The notes below the pieces were generated by a model. It had not been told where the DNA came from. It saw nothing but the letters and a program-made list of their open reading frames with translations, and did not search any database. 64,000 bases of DNA. Origin: Flavobacterium sp. Root901. GTDB taxonomy: Bacteria; Bacteroidota; Bacteroidia; Flavobacteriales; Flavobacteriaceae. The DNA lies in contig NZ_LMJB01000006.1 in NCBI RefSeq assembly GCF_001429765.1, positions 328,338 through 392,337 of the forward strand. Reading direction: 5' to 3'. The translations under genes were made by a program, and so were the position numbers. Shown here in pieces: positions 63,189 through 64,000 of this stretch. Within the stretch, counting starts at the first letter, position 1, and every line of letters starts with the position of its first letter.

Positions 63189-64000
63189 ATGTCGAAAAGA
63201 AAATATAAAATATCGGTAATTCAGTTAAACCTGAATGATGTAGCCGAAAACAATCTTAAAAAATGTATCAGCTGGGTAAGAGATGCGGCTAGTCAGGGCG
63301 CAGAAGTGATCTTACTTCCGGAATTATATAGCAGTCATTATTTCTGCCAAAGTGAAGATGTAGAAAATTTTGCATTAGCAGAACCACTATACAGCACGTC
63401 ATTTATAGCTTTCAGCGAATTAGCAAAAGAGTTAGGTGTTGTAATAATTGTGCCTTTCTTCGAAAAGAGAATGGCTGGAATCTATCATAACAGTGCTTAT
63501 ATTATTGATGCTGATGGTACAGAAGCTGGGTTATACCGCAAAATGCATATTCCGGACGATCCTCATTTCTATGAAAAATTCTATTTTACTCCTGGAGATT
63601 TAGGATTTAAAGCAATTGAAACTAAAAAAGGAACAGTTGGAACACTTATCTGCTGGGATCAATGGTATCCGGAAGCAGCTCGTATTACCGCTTTAAAAGG
63701 AGCAGAGGTTTTATTTTATCCAACTGCAATTGGCTGGCATCCAAAAGAAAAAGAACAATACGGAGAAAATCAATACGGCGCATGGATGAACGTAATGAAA
63801 GGACACGCAGTAGCAAATGGTGTTTTTGTTGCAGCAGCAAACCGAATTGGTCTTGAAAAATACATTGAAGGAACAGAGGGAATTCAATTTTGGGGAGCCT
63901 CATTTATTGCGGGACCTCAAGGAGAAATTTTAGCTCAGGCTTCTCACGATAAAGAAGAAATTTTAATTGCTGAAGTCGACCTGGATTTACAGGAAAATGT
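63189..64000 (+). CDS. aguB: Carbon-nitrogen hydrolase, probable N-carbamoylputrescine amidase (3' partial)
   Basis: The frame is open to the window end after 270 codons. The nitrilase triad is present: Glu in EVILLPELYSSHYFC, Lys in LYRKMHIPDDPHFYEKFYF and Cys in VGTLICWDQWYPEAAR. YSSHYFCQ and the MHIPDDP run are typical of AguB, which converts N-carbamoylputrescine to putrescine in polyamine synthesis from arginine. An ATG five bases earlier is out of frame and stops at once. If the partner agmatine deiminase follows, it is beyond the window. Confidence 0.9.
   Translation, partial: MSKRKYKISVIQLNLNDVAENNLKKCISWVRDAASQGAEVILLPELYSSHYFCQSEDVENFALAEPLYSTSFIAFSELAKELGVVIIVPFFEKRMAGIYHNSAYIIDADGTEAGLYRKMHIPDDPHFYEKFYFTPGDLGFKAIETKKGTVGTLICWDQWYPEAARITALKGAEVLFYPTAIGWHPKEKEQYGENQYGAWMNVMKGHAVANGVFVAAANRIGLEKYIEGTEGIQFWGASFIAGPQGEILAQASHDKEEILIAEVDLDLQEN

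Overview
The window is chromosomal DNA from a member of the Bacteroidota, most likely a Flavobacterium. The DNA is AT-rich, and upstream regions carry the Bacteroidota housekeeping promoter (TTG, 17-23 bp, TAnnTTTG). Further signs are type IX secretion (T9SS) cargo and machinery (type B sorting domain, PorP/SprF, PorD), a bacillithiol-linked YtxJ protein, a FabV enoyl-ACP reductase, an acyl-ornithine arginine pathway and Flavobacterium-style intergenic palindromes. I saw no tRNA, rRNA, CRISPR array, insertion sequence or prophage. Most of the window is housekeeping core.

Layout. 1-6.1 kb: a cell-surface trio of a giant repeat adhesin (5' end outside the window), a PorP/SprF protein and a PD40-OmpA protein. 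6.3-10.8 kb: ligA, a YhhN-like membrane protein and a 5'-nucleotidase split into two genes. 10.9-17.4 kb: DUF6913 gene-dapA, then bamD-omega-coaBC-porD-recN. 17.5-22.8 kb: fabV, a glycosyltransferase, coaE and a two-component pair. 22.8-23.3 kb: a gap holding a free-standing 27-codon ORF with its own promoter and terminator. 23.4-27.3 kb: a five-gene cassette around rtcB and prfH (RNA ligase plus release-factor homologue), including two proteins I do not recognise. 27.4-34.7 kb: minus-strand genes (thioesterase, miaA, ion channel, DnaQ/GIY-YIG nuclease, PLP protein, hydroxyacyl-CoA dehydrogenase, Gfo/Idh oxidoreductase). 34.9-43.4 kb: pcm, an HTH protein fused to a degenerate Fic domain, smpB, small envelope proteins and an M1 peptidase.

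43.6-55.7 kb is one long arginine/proline operon: leader, GNAT acyltransferase, argG, argC, argD, proA, proB, a secreted hypothetical, argF', argB, argE, argH and a strong terminator. Together these convert glutamate to arginine through acylated intermediates and supply the first two steps to proline. Its leader has a promoter, small ORFs and two matching inverted repeats. Six gene junctions are filled with tandem or palindromic repeats. 55.8-64 kb: two DUF2157-type membrane proteins, ytxJ, clpB, a 39-aa membrane peptide, a DUF808 protein, a lipoprotein and the start of an N-carbamoylputrescine amidase.

The best candidates for something under-described are: the rtcB-prfH cassette with its two unknown proteins; the 27-codon transcription unit; the HTH-pseudoFic protein with an operator-like palindrome over its own promoter; and the arginine leader with a non-canonical specificity residue in ArgF'. 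All assignments are from reading the sequence and from recalled family knowledge; no database search was run.
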